From NCBI GenBank assembly GCA_050743075.1, contig JBOGDS010000016.1:1-57359 (forward strand): a stretch of 57,359 nucleotides of DNA. The letters run 5' to 3'. Shown piece after piece: positions 1-8,113 of the stretch. The notes under the pieces are model-generated. The model was not told the DNA's origin, ran no database searches, and saw only the letters and a program-made list of their open reading frames with translations. The stretch is from JBOGDS01 sp050743075 (GTDB taxonomy: Bacteria; Actinomycetota; Actinomycetes; Jiangellales; Jiangellaceae). The translations under genes were made by a program, and so were the position numbers. Each line of letters starts with the position of its first letter. The stretch's first letter is position 1.

Positions 1-50
1 CCTGACGGGTGCTTCACCAGGCACCGGAACCTGGTGAAGCACCCGTCAGG
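1..50. terminator. Perfect 20-bp hairpin, probable terminator
   Basis: Two 20-base arms (1-20 and 31-50) are exact reverse complements around a 10-base loop. No T-run follows, which is normal for actinobacterial terminators. It lies between whatever precedes the window and the enoyl-CoA hydratase promoter, so it most likely ends an upstream transcript. Confidence 0.75.
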
Positions 51-81
51 GTGGTGAACGTGATCAACGGGAACGCGGGGT

Positions 82-87
82 TAGGGT
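82..87 (+). promoter_or_regulatory. -10 box of leaderless promoter for the enoyl-CoA hydratase gene
   Basis: TAGGGT is followed by exactly six bases and then the GTG start at 94. Transcription would begin at the start codon, and no Shine-Dalgarno sequence is present. Confidence 0.65.
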
Positions 88-93
88 CGGGGG

Positions 94-885
94 GTGAACG
101 GCTCCGGGGTGATCGTGAGGCGTCCTGACGACGCTCCGCACGTCGCCGAGCTGATTCTCGACCGGCCCGGGGCCATGAACGCCGTCTCCACGGCGCAGGC
201 GGCCGCCATCGCAGCCGCGGCCGCCGAGCTGGCCGCCGACCGGAGCGTGCGTGCCGTCGTCCTCTCCTCGTCGGCGGAGAAGGCGTTCTGCGTCGGCGCC
301 GACCTCAAGGAGCGCAACGCCGCGACCGACGACGACCTCCGCCGGCAGCGGCCGACCGCCCGGTCGGCGTACCGCGGCATCCTCGACCTGCCGGTGCCGG
401 CGATCGCGGCCGTGCACGGCTACGCCCTCGGTGGCGGCTGCGAGCTCGCGCTCGCCTGTGACCTGATCGTGGCCGACGAGACAGCCGTGTTCGGGCTGCC
501 CGAGGTGTCGGTGGGAGTCGTCCCCGGTGGCGGAGGCACCCAGCTGCTCGCCCGTCGAGTCGGCTGGGGTCGGGCAGCAGACCTGATCTTCACCGCGCGG
601 CGCCTCGACGCCGAGGAGGCCTACCGGCTGGGGATCGCCGACCGCCTCGTGCCCGCCGGCGCCGCGCGGAAGGCGGCCCTCGACCTGGCGGCCACCGTGG
701 CGCGGCACTCGCCGGTCGGGGTGCGCAATGCCAAGAGGGCGATGCGGCTCGGCCTCGACGCTGCACTGCCGGCCGGCCTGGAGATCGAGGATGCGGCGTG
801 GCGGGCCACCGCGTTCAGCGGGGATAGGAAAGAGGGCGTGGCAGCGTTCAACGAGAAGAGGGACCCGGACTGGCCGGGGGAGTGA
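94..885 (+). CDS. Enoyl-CoA hydratase/isomerase family protein
   Basis: The 263-residue protein is a full-length crotonase-fold enzyme that probably hydrates a 2-enoyl-CoA in fatty-acid or branched amino-acid breakdown. The CoA and oxyanion-hole region is visible as AFCVGADLK (64-72) and HGYALGGGCEL (108-118). Glutamates E117 (GGGCEL) and E137 (GLPEV) match the two catalytic acids of true hydratases. The GTG start is fixed by the TAGGGT box six bases upstream. The HMG-CoA lyase gene follows after 7 bases, so both probably serve leucine or isovalerate degradation, for instance as a methylglutaconyl-CoA hydratase. Exact substrate cannot be read from sequence. Confidence 0.9.
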   Translation: MNGSGVIVRRPDDAPHVAELILDRPGAMNAVSTAQAAAIAAAAAELAADRSVRAVVLSSSAEKAFCVGADLKERNAATDDDLRRQRPTARSAYRGILDLPVPAIAAVHGYALGGGCELALACDLIVADETAVFGLPEVSVGVVPGGGGTQLLARRVGWGRAADLIFTARRLDAEEAYRLGIADRLVPAGAARKAALDLAATVARHSPVGVRNAKRAMRLGLDAALPAGLEIEDAAWRATAFSGDRKEGVAAFNEKRDPDWPGE

Positions 886-892
886 TGCGACG

Positions 893-1804
<912 letters not shown>

Positions 1805-1821
1805 CGGCGGGCGCTCCAACC

Positions 1822-3366
1822 GTGGACGACGGGCGTGACCTGCTGGCTCGACCGGCGGATGCTGCGGACGCCTTTGCTCTGCGCACCTCCACGCAGCGAC
1901 GGCATTGGCCGTGGGCGGGATCGGCGTCACGGTGGCCCGTACTGCTGCTCGTCTCGGCGACCGTCGCGGCGGCGGCCATGCGCTTGCGCTTCGCCGGCGT
2001 ACCGCTGACGGCCGACGAGGGCGGGTACGGAGTCGTCGCCGCGCGCTGGGCGGCCGGGACAGTGCTGTACGACGGCGCCTGGGTCGACCGGCCGCAGGGG
2101 TTGGTCGTGCTGTACCGCCTGGCCTGGGAAGCCGGCCCGCTCGGCGTGCGCGTCCTCGCGCTCGTGGCCACGGCGGTCACCGCGGTGGCGGTCTGGTGGG
2201 CGGCCCGCACTCTGGCGGGGCGGAATGCCGGCCTGGTCGCCGCCGCGCTGTACGTGCTGGTCTCACCGGCTCCGCGCCTGGAGGGCTGGGCCGCGAACGG
2301 TGAACTGCTCGCCGGCGCGTTCTCGACGCTGGGCATCGCGGCCTTGCTTGGCTGGTCCCGCGCAGGGCGAACAGGCACGCCGACCGTCGACCTGGACGGC
2401 GCTGCGCGCTCAGGTCCCGGCTGGCTGCTTGCCACCGGGATGCTGCTCGCCGGTACGGCGCCGTTGGTGAAGCAGTCGGCGCTCGAGGGCTTGCTGGTCG
2501 CGGCGGTTCTGGTAGCGCCCCACGCGCGAGCACGGTGGCAGGCGCTGGGTTGGGCGTCCGCACCGTGGGTGGTGGCCGCGGCTCACGGCGCGACGCTCGG
2601 CTTCGACCGGTGGTGGTTCGCCGTCGCCGGCTACCGGTTCCACGGAGAGCCGGCAGCCGACGGCGTAGTGGGCCGCCTGGAGCTGTTCGCCGGGTCGGTC
2701 CCGCCGCTGCTGGTCGACGCGGCGCCGCTGATTGCGGTCGGCCTCGTCGGGGCCATCGGCGTGCGCCGTCTCGGCCGGCGTCACCTGTTCTATGCCGCGT
2801 GGCTGGCCGGCGCGCTGGTCGGCGTGGTGGGCGGGGGGCTCTTCCATCCGCACTACTGGTTGCAGGTTCTACCGCTGGGTGCCGTCGTCGCCGGCGTCCT
2901 CTGGTCCCGCGCGCCTCGTCGGGTCGCGTCGGCGGTCGCTGCCGGCGTGGCCGTCCTCGCCGTGAGCTGGGTGCCCTTCCTGCTGACGTCGTCGCCCGGC
3001 GAACTGGCGACAAGGACGACCGACGAGCCGCTGCTGGCTTCGGCCGAGCGGATCGCGCGTGAGTTGGAGTCGGCGAGCGACCCCGGCGACTCCGTGCTCG
3101 TCGTCTGGGCTGCAGCTTCGGTCTACGCGTACGCCGACCGCGAGGCCGCGACGCCGTACCTGTGGTTCCGGCCGGTCCGGTACATCGAGGGAGCGTCCGA
3201 CGACATCGTGGACCGGGTGGCCGGGGCGGACCCGCCGGCGGCCATCGCCGTCGCGCAACCCCCGGAACTGCTGGACCCGGGTGGCGAGCTCTCCCGGCTG
3301 CTGGCGTCGCGTTACCGCGTGACGGCGCACGTGGACGGCGTCGTCGTCTACACGCTGCGTGATTGA
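1822..3366 (+). CDS. Multi-pass membrane glycosyltransferase, GT39/ArnT-like
   Basis: This protein of about 514 residues has roughly ten hydrophobic segments and a soluble C-terminal part. The first extracytoplasmic loop carries ADEGGYG, matching the acidic motif of GT39/GT83-type enzymes that use polyprenyl-phosphate sugars at the outer membrane face. The GTG at 1822 is preferred. A TTG at 1801 overlapping the lyase stop is an alternative and adds seven residues. It follows the lyase gene by 17 bases but has no metabolic link to it. Its role is probably decoration of a surface polymer, and the donor and acceptor are unknown. Confidence 0.7.
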   Translation: MDDGRDLLARPADAADAFALRTSTQRRHWPWAGSASRWPVLLLVSATVAAAAMRLRFAGVPLTADEGGYGVVAARWAAGTVLYDGAWVDRPQGLVVLYRLAWEAGPLGVRVLALVATAVTAVAVWWAARTLAGRNAGLVAAALYVLVSPAPRLEGWAANGELLAGAFSTLGIAALLGWSRAGRTGTPTVDLDGAARSGPGWLLATGMLLAGTAPLVKQSALEGLLVAAVLVAPHARARWQALGWASAPWVVAAAHGATLGFDRWWFAVAGYRFHGEPAADGVVGRLELFAGSVPPLLVDAAPLIAVGLVGAIGVRRLGRRHLFYAAWLAGALVGVVGGGLFHPHYWLQVLPLGAVVAGVLWSRAPRRVASAVAAGVAVLAVSWVPFLLTSSPGELATRTTDEPLLASAERIARELESASDPGDSVLVVWAAASVYAYADREAATPYLWFRPVRYIEGASDDIVDRVAGADPPAAIAVAQPPELLDPGGELSRLLASRYRVTAHVDGVVVYTLRD

Positions 3367-3374
3367 CGCCGGGC

Positions 3375-3887
3375 TCAGACCATGGCGGGCTGGGCCTGCG
3401 CCGGGAACACCCAGCGCCGGTACGACCAGAACCGGAACAACGTGCCGAAGGCCAACCCGACCACGTTCGCCGCGATGTTGTCGGCGACGGGGCCGGAGAG
3501 CTCGAGCACGTATCGCGACACCGCCAGGCAGCCCAACGCGATGCCCAGCCCGACGCCGTTGAGCAGGAAGAACAGGGTGTACTCGCGCGCGACGCCGGTG
3601 CGGGCCCGGTGCCGGAACGTCCACAGCCGGTTGCCCGTGTAGGTGACCAGCGTCGCCAGCAGGACCGAGATCGTCTTGGCGGTCAGCGGCTTGTGGTGCA
3701 GCGGACCCTCGCCGCCGGAGAACATCAGCGTGTTGAAGATCGCGATGTCGACGACGAACCCGAAGCTTCCCACCGTCGCGAACTTCAGGCTCTCGCGAAT
3801 CAGCAGGTGCAGCTGGTACCAGAGGCGGAACGCCCGGCGCACCGGTTCGGGCGCGCGTTGCGGCGGTCGGATGGCGGTGCCGAGCAC
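3375..3887 (-). CDS. GtrA family membrane protein
   Basis: The 170-residue protein has about four transmembrane helices. It contains the GtrA pattern KFATVGSFGFVVD, then TYTGNRLWTFRHR, and ends with FGTLFRFWSYRRWVF. GtrA proteins are thought to help translocate undecaprenyl-phosphate-linked sugars. The GTG at 3887 is selected because TACCCT lies exactly six bases upstream, a leaderless arrangement. A longer frame to 3977 would overlap purK. It converges on the upstream membrane glycosyltransferase, which ends 8 bases away and could be its functional partner. Confidence 0.85.
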   Translation of the reverse strand: MLGTAIRPPQRAPEPVRRAFRLWYQLHLLIRESLKFATVGSFGFVVDIAIFNTLMFSGGEGPLHHKPLTAKTISVLLATLVTYTGNRLWTFRHRARTGVAREYTLFFLLNGVGLGIALGCLAVSRYVLELSGPVADNIAANVVGLAFGTLFRFWSYRRWVFPAQAQPAMV

Positions 3888-3893
3888 CCCGCA

Positions 3894-3899
3894 AGGGTA
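3894..3899 (-). promoter_or_regulatory. -10 box of leaderless promoter for the GtrA-family gene
   Basis: On the minus strand TACCCT is followed by TGCGGG and the GTG start at 3887. It sits in a 55-base gap back to back with the purK promoter. Confidence 0.65.
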
Positions 3900-3928
3900 G
3901 GGCACGGCGTTCCCGCTGCCTGCGTCGC

Positions 3929-3934
3929 TAGCCT
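3929..3934 (+). promoter_or_regulatory. -10 box of near-leaderless promoter for purK
   Basis: TAGCCT lies eight bases before the GTG start at 3943, giving a 5' leader of zero to two bases. Confidence 0.55.
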
Positions 3935-3942
3935 GTGCGTCC

Positions 3943-5151
3943 GTGACGGAACCTGCAGGCTGGCCGGTCGTGGGCATGGTCGGCGGAGGTCAGCTGGCGC
4001 GGATGACGCAGCCGGCGGCGATCGCCCTCGGGGTCGGGTTCCGGGTGCTGGCGGCGTCGTCCTCAGACTCGGCCGCGCAGGTCGTCCCGTCCTCTCTGGT
4101 GGCGGACGAAAAGGCCCTCGCCGACCTGCGGCGATTCGCCGCGACCTGCGATGTGCTGACGTTCGACCACGAGCACGTCCCCTCCGAGCACCTACGAGCA
4201 CTGGAGTCCCAAAGCGTCGCCGTCCGCCCGGGCCCAGACGCGCTGGTGCACGCTCAGGACAAGGGCGTGATGCGCGCCCGGCTGACCAGGGCCGGCGTCC
4301 CGTGCCCCCGGCACCGCATGGTCGCCGGACCGGCCGACGTGGCGGACTTCGCCGCCTCCCTCGGGGCCGAGTTGTCGGGCCTGACAGCGACGTCGGACCG
4401 GGCAGGCGGCTTGTCAGGCCTGACAAACCGCGTGGTGCTGAAGACGGCCAGGGGCGGCTATGACGGCAAGGGCGTCTGGGTGGTGTCGTCCGCTGCCGAG
4501 GGTATGGACGCGTTCCGTGCCGGCGTGGCCGTTCTAGCCGAGGAGCTGGTCGACTTCCGTCGCGAACTTGCCGCCGTCGTCGCCCGGTCGCCGTCCGGCC
4601 AGGCCGTGGCGTATCCGGTCGTCGAGTCGGTGCAGCGCGACGGGATCTGCGTCGAGGTCGTCGCACCGGCGCCGGGCCTGCCCGCCGAGCTGGCCGTCGA
4701 GGCACAGCGGATCGCGCTCACCGTCGCCGCCGAGCTGGACGTCGTCGGCATCCTGGCCGTAGAGCTCTTCGAGACAACCAACGGCCGCCTCCTGGTCAAC
4801 GAGCTGGCGATGCGCCCGCACAACTCCGGGCACTGGAGCATCGACGGGGCCGTGACCAGCCAGTTCGAGAACCACCTGCGGGCCGTCCTGGACCTCCCGC
4901 TCGGCTCGCCCGCGGCGCTGACGCCGTTTACCGTCATGGTCAACGTGCTGGGCGGCGACCTCCCCGACGTGTACCCGGCTTACCGGCACTGCATGGCCCG
5001 CGACCCGGCGCTGAAGATCCACTGGTACGGCAAGGGCGTGCGGCTGGGCCGGAAGGTCGGTCACGTGACCGTGTCCGGGTCCGACGTCTCCGACCTCCGC
5101 GCGCGTGCGTGGCACGCTGCGGCCTACCTGCGAGGTGATCTCGATGAGTGA
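3943..5151 (+). CDS. purK: 5-(carboxyamino)imidazole ribonucleotide synthase (PurK)
   Basis: The 402-residue ATP-grasp enzyme carboxylates AIR with ATP and bicarbonate to N5-CAIR in purine synthesis. It starts with the VGGGQLARM loop, has the central KTARGGYDGKGVW ATP-binding stretch, and ends with NELAMRPHNSGHW typical of PurK. An insertion rich in Ser, Gly and Thr (about 146-162) lies before the ATP-grasp strand and is slightly unusual. The gene overlaps purE by 8 bases, so the two are translationally coupled and supply consecutive reactions. The GTG start agrees with the upstream TAGCCT box. Confidence 0.96.
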   Translation: MTEPAGWPVVGMVGGGQLARMTQPAAIALGVGFRVLAASSSDSAAQVVPSSLVADEKALADLRRFAATCDVLTFDHEHVPSEHLRALESQSVAVRPGPDALVHAQDKGVMRARLTRAGVPCPRHRMVAGPADVADFAASLGAELSGLTATSDRAGGLSGLTNRVVLKTARGGYDGKGVWVVSSAAEGMDAFRAGVAVLAEELVDFRRELAAVVARSPSGQAVAYPVVESVQRDGICVEVVAPAPGLPAELAVEAQRIALTVAAELDVVGILAVELFETTNGRLLVNELAMRPHNSGHWSIDGAVTSQFENHLRAVLDLPLGSPAALTPFTVMVNVLGGDLPDVYPAYRHCMARDPALKIHWYGKGVRLGRKVGHVTVSGSDVSDLRARAWHAAAYLRGDLDE

Positions 5152-5692
5152 CGACGACGCGGCGCTGGCGCGAACGGTCGGAAGCGGGCCACCCCTTGTC
5201 GGGATCGTCATGGGCTCGGACTCCGACTGGACGGTGATGTCCGACGCCGCCGACGTCCTGGGCGGCCTGGGTGTGACGTACGAGGTCGGCGTCGTCTCGG
5301 CCCACCGGATGCCGCGCGACATGATGGCCTACGGGGAGACGGCTGGCGGGCGTGGCCTGAAGGTGATCATCGCGGGCGCAGGCGGCGCGGCGCACCTGCC
5401 CGGCATGCTCGCGTCGGTGACCTCCGTGCCGGTGATCGGGGTGCCGGTCCCGCTGGCGAGGCTCGACGGGCTGGACTCGCTGCTGTCGATCGTCCAGATG
5501 CCCGCGGGTGTCCCCGTCGCGACGGTGTCGATCGGCGGTGCCCGCAACGCCGGCATCCTCGCGGCGCGCATCCTGGCGACGTCGGACGTGGCGCTGCACG
5601 AGCGCCTCGACGCCGACCGGGCGTCGTCGGGCGACGCTGCCCGAGCCAAGGGGCGGGCCCTCCGCGACCAGTTGGGCCCCGGCGGTTCCTGA
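5144..5692 (+). CDS. purE: 5-(carboxyamino)imidazole ribonucleotide mutase (PurE)
   Basis: The 182-residue class I PurE converts N5-CAIR to CAIR. Conserved blocks are MGSDSDW near residue 23, SAHRMPRDM, and GAGGAAHLPGMLAS. The ATG at 5144 is preceded by GAGGTGAT at a workable distance and overlaps the purK stop. An upstream in-frame ATG would lie deeper inside purK. The gene is followed directly by a palindromic repeat that could also act as a transcription stop. Confidence 0.96.
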   Translation: MSDDDAALARTVGSGPPLVGIVMGSDSDWTVMSDAADVLGGLGVTYEVGVVSAHRMPRDMMAYGETAGGRGLKVIIAGAGGAAHLPGMLASVTSVPVIGVPVPLARLDGLDSLLSIVQMPAGVPVATVSIGGARNAGILAARILATSDVALHERLDADRASSGDAARAKGRALRDQLGPGGS

Positions 5693-5705
5693 CTTCGCCC
5701 CCTAG

Positions 5706-5784
5706 ACCGGACCTCGCTGTCTGTAGCGGCGTCATGACCGTCGACATCGCCCGTTTGGCGTCGCTGCAGACAGCGAGGTCCGGT
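5706..5784. repeat. Palindromic repeat, copy A, upstream of AbiEi-like gene
   Basis: The 18-base outer arms (5706-5723 and 5767-5784) are exact reverse complements, and the match continues imperfectly inward. A related copy at 6982-7058 lies on the other side of the AbiEi-like gene, and the inner sequences align best when one copy is inverted. Its 17-base arm from 5707 to 5723 recurs exactly there. Confidence 0.8.
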
Positions 5785-5885
5785 ACAGCCGGCGAGGTCC
5801 CCGGAGGGCGTCGCCGTCCGGGAGTTGTCCACAGCTGCATCTGCGTGCCTTGCCGTGCTGGGCCGCCGGCGCCAGCGTGTGAACG

Positions 5886-6866
5886 ATGTCCAAGCGCAAT
5901 TGCACCCTGCCGGCCGACGTCCTCGACCTGCTCCTTCGAGGAAAGGGCATCGCCCACGTGCGCGACGCACGGCTCGCGGGTGTCGACGAGAGCCGCCTGC
6001 GGCGGCTCGCGGCTGCCGGTGGCCTCGAGCGGCTGGCTCGCGGTTGCTACGCCTCGACGTCGACGTTGGAGAAGCTCGACGAGTGGCAGGTCCACAAGAT
6101 TCGCGCTCGGGCCTTCGCCGAGTCGTGCGCAGCCGTGTACCTGTGCGAGTGGTCTGCCGCGGTCACGTGGGACCTGCCGACCATGGGGACGCCGCCCCCG
6201 CGGCCGACGGTGCTCCGGCCCGCGACGTCGGGCCAAGGTTCCACCGTCACGAGGTACGGCCGGATCCGCGTTGCGCACCTGCCCATCGGGCACCGCTGGC
6301 GATCGGGCCGGGTAGGCGTCGCCAGCCGGGCGTGGTCCGTCGCTGACCTTGCCAGGTTCGTGCCGTTGCCGCACGCCTTGGTGCTTGCCGACGCGGCCAC
6401 CCGGGCCGGCGACGATCTCGGCGCCGTGCTGCCACACTTTCACCGCTGGGAAGGTGTCGACGGGGCCCGCTGGGCGGCCGACCATGCTGACGGGAACGCT
6501 GAGTCGCCCATCGAGACCCTCGGGCGCTTCACCTGCATCGCCTTCGACCTGCCCCTACCGGTCGCCAACGCTTGGGTGGGCGAGAACCAACCCGTGCGCC
6601 GGGTCGACGGGCTCTGGCCCTACCACTGGGCCGCGAAGGAGGCCGACGGCGCCGTCAAGTACAACAACCGACCGGACGCGTCAGCCATCGTCATGGCCCA
6701 GAACGACCGGGAGTTCTACCTGCGCCGGCTCGGGTTGGATGTCATCCGGTACGGGTGGGAGCTGGCGGCGTTCCGCCGTGAGGAGCTTGCGGCACGGATC
6801 GCCGCGCTGCTGCGCGACAAATCCGGTGCGGTCCGAGCCGATCCGATGGTGGAAGCACGTGCCTGA
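5886..6866 (+). CDS. AbiEi-like antitoxin-domain protein with endonuclease-like C-terminus
   Basis: The 326-residue protein begins with a winged-helix segment (about 8-60) of the type annotated as type IV toxin-antitoxin AbiEi-family domain, including the typical 'LARGCYA' end. The C-terminal third, around SPIETLGR (208-215) and VDGLWP...KEADGAVKYNN, resembles the Vsr/DUF559-like nuclease fold of actinobacterial homologues, with candidate acidic residues E, D and E. No AbiEii nucleotidyltransferase toxin gene is adjacent, so it may not act as a classical antitoxin. No clear Shine-Dalgarno or TAnnnT box precedes the ATG. Inverted palindromic repeats flank it, suggesting it moved as a unit. Confidence 0.7.
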   Translation: MSKRNCTLPADVLDLLLRGKGIAHVRDARLAGVDESRLRRLAAAGGLERLARGCYASTSTLEKLDEWQVHKIRARAFAESCAAVYLCEWSAAVTWDLPTMGTPPPRPTVLRPATSGQGSTVTRYGRIRVAHLPIGHRWRSGRVGVASRAWSVADLARFVPLPHALVLADAATRAGDDLGAVLPHFHRWEGVDGARWAADHADGNAESPIETLGRFTCIAFDLPLPVANAWVGENQPVRRVDGLWPYHWAAKEADGAVKYNNRPDASAIVMAQNDREFYLRRLGLDVIRYGWELAAFRREELAARIAALLRDKSGAVRADPMVEARA

Positions 6867-6981
6867 TGTGGGTCCGGTGGAGCCGCAACCCTCGGACTGG
6901 CCGGCGCCACATCCGGTGTCGATCGTCCTGCCGGCCGGGGCGACGAGGTGACGTCCCCGGCCGCTGACAGCGCTGTCTGTG

Positions 6982-7058
6982 CCGGACCTCGCTGTCTGGA
7001 ACGGCGCCAGACGAGGAAATCGCAGCTATTGGCGGCCGCACGGCCAGCGAGGTACGGT
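6982..7058. repeat. Palindromic repeat, copy B, downstream of AbiEi-like gene
   Basis: The first 17 bases are identical to 5707-5723 of copy A. The right arm (about 7044-7058) is a decayed complement. Aligning copy B with the reverse complement of copy A gives matches along most of its length, so the copies are inverted with respect to each other. Confidence 0.7.
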
Positions 7059-7101
7059 CAGGCGGGCGAGGTCAACGCTGCAACCTTCTGCGGTGGCCTG
7101 G

Positions 7102-7530
7102 TCACAGGCCGAGGCGCGGTGCCTCCATGGCGGGGCAGGTGTCCATGACGACGTCGAGGCCCGCGGACAGTGCGCGTGCCGCCGCGTCCTCGTCGATCAC
7201 GCCCAGCTGCAGCCAGACGGCGTTGATGCCGAGCCGGTCCTTCTGCGCGATCGCCTCGTCGACGACGGCACCGACCCGCTGGCTGTTGACGAAGAAGTCG
7301 ACCACGTCGATCGGCCCGGGGACGTCGGCGAGCCGCTCGTAACCGGTCTCGCCGAGCGTGTCCTCGCCGCGCAGGTTGACGGGCACGATGCTCATGCCCA
7401 GTCGGTCCCGCAGGTACTGCCCGATCCGGTAGGCGGTCCGCGTCGTGGTGGCCGACAGGCCGACCACGGCCCAGGGTGCGGGCGTGGTCAGCAGTCGGCG
7501 GATCACGTCCGGGTCCTGCCAGGCGGTCAC
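7102..7530 (-). CDS. CoA-binding domain protein (YccU-like)
   Basis: The 142-residue protein is a single Rossmann-type CoA-binding domain. It shows WAVVGLSATTTRTAYRIG near the N-terminus, then VPVNLRG, VDFFVNSQRV and WLQLGV, all typical of this family. Its GTG start overlaps the toxin stop by four bases (GTGA), so it is the third gene of a toxin-antitoxin operon. The function of such proteins is not established. Association with the toxin pair may be incidental read-through. Confidence 0.85.
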   Translation of the reverse strand: MTAWQDPDVIRRLLTTPAPWAVVGLSATTTRTAYRIGQYLRDRLGMSIVPVNLRGEDTLGETGYERLADVPGPIDVVDFFVNSQRVGAVVDEAIAQKDRLGINAVWLQLGVIDEDAAARALSAGLDVVMDTCPAMEAPRLGL

Positions 7531-7844
7531 GAGACCAGCCCGAAGACCTCGGCCAGCGCCCGGTCCACCTCGGCCATCTCGAACGGAGAGAGCCTGCCGG
7601 CGAAGTCGCCGAGCCGAGACGGGTCCACCGCCACGATCTGCTCTATGAGTACGCGAGTAGCCGTCCCGCCGAGCTCGATCACGGGCCGGAAGGGACGTGG
7701 AGGGGCACTGGCCGACGTCGGTGCTATGAGCAACGTCGAGAGTTGCATCCAGTCCGACTGCACGACGACGCCGTGGCGGGGTCCGCGCTGTTCGTGGCCG
7801 CGGGTGCCGCGCGGCGCGCGTAACCGGTGAACATCACCGCGCAC
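7527..7844 (-). CDS. MazF/PemK-type toxin
   Basis: The 105-residue protein matches the MazF family over its full length. It has RGDVHRLRAP at the start, then HEQRGPRHGVVVQSD, LSTLLIAPTS and TRVLIEQIVAVDPSRLG. MazF toxins are endoribonucleases that cut mRNA at short sequences, and the N-terminal basic/Gly region and the VVVQSD strand form the active surface. The GTG at 7844 overlaps the antitoxin end by 11 bases, the usual coupling of mazEF pairs. Cleavage specificity cannot be predicted. Confidence 0.88.
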   Translation of the reverse strand: MRGDVHRLRAPRGTRGHEQRGPRHGVVVQSDWMQLSTLLIAPTSASAPPRPFRPVIELGGTATRVLIEQIVAVDPSRLGDFAGRLSPFEMAEVDRALAEVFGLVS

Positions 7845-8064
7845 GGAGGGCTTCCATGTCCTCCATGACCTCCCGCATAGCCGCCAGATCCACAGGATCG
7901 CTCGCCGCCTTGCGGGACTCCTCGAGGAGCAGCTCCCGGCGCCGCTGCCGCCGCGCGGTCAGAATCGCCTCGCGGATGACGTCGGACTTGTTGGCGTTCT
8001 CGCCGCCCAGCTCGGCGAGCGCCTTGTCGATCTCCGGGTCGGTGCGGAACGTGATCGTGCTCAT
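7834..8064 (-). CDS. Ribbon-helix-helix antitoxin of MazF-type pair
   Basis: The 76-residue protein starts with a ribbon-helix-helix DNA-binding part: a TITFRTDPEIDKALAEL strand-helix, then NKSDVIREAI. An acidic helical tail would neutralise the toxin. Such antitoxins repress their own promoter, and the TACCCT box seven bases before the ATG lies where autoregulation would act. A TAGGAC/GTCCTA inverted repeat at 8100-8116 is a possible operator or a terminator of the upstream acyl-CoA dehydrogenase gene. Confidence 0.85.
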   Translation of the reverse strand: MSTITFRTDPEIDKALAELGGENANKSDVIREAILTARRQRRRELLLEESRKAASDPVDLAAMREVMEDMEALRAR

Positions 8065-8071
8065 ACAGGGA

Positions 8072-8077
8072 AGGGTA
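8072..8077 (-). promoter_or_regulatory. -10 box of leaderless promoter for toxin-antitoxin operon
   Basis: Minus-strand TACCCT is followed by seven bases and the ATG at 8064. Confidence 0.55.
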
Positions 8078-8113
8078 CGCCACCGGGTATAGGGTCACAT
8101 AGGACAGCGCGTC

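Noticed and set aside
728..892. N-terminal extension of HMG-CoA lyase upstream of ATG 893
   Set aside because: It overlaps the hydratase gene, is Arg-rich low-complexity translation, and the conserved barrel begins right after residue 1 of the shorter form.
5734..6315. 193-residue plus-strand ORF over the palindrome and AbiEi-like gene
   Set aside because: It is a frame shadow of the AbiEi-like gene, and its N-terminus comes from the repeat.
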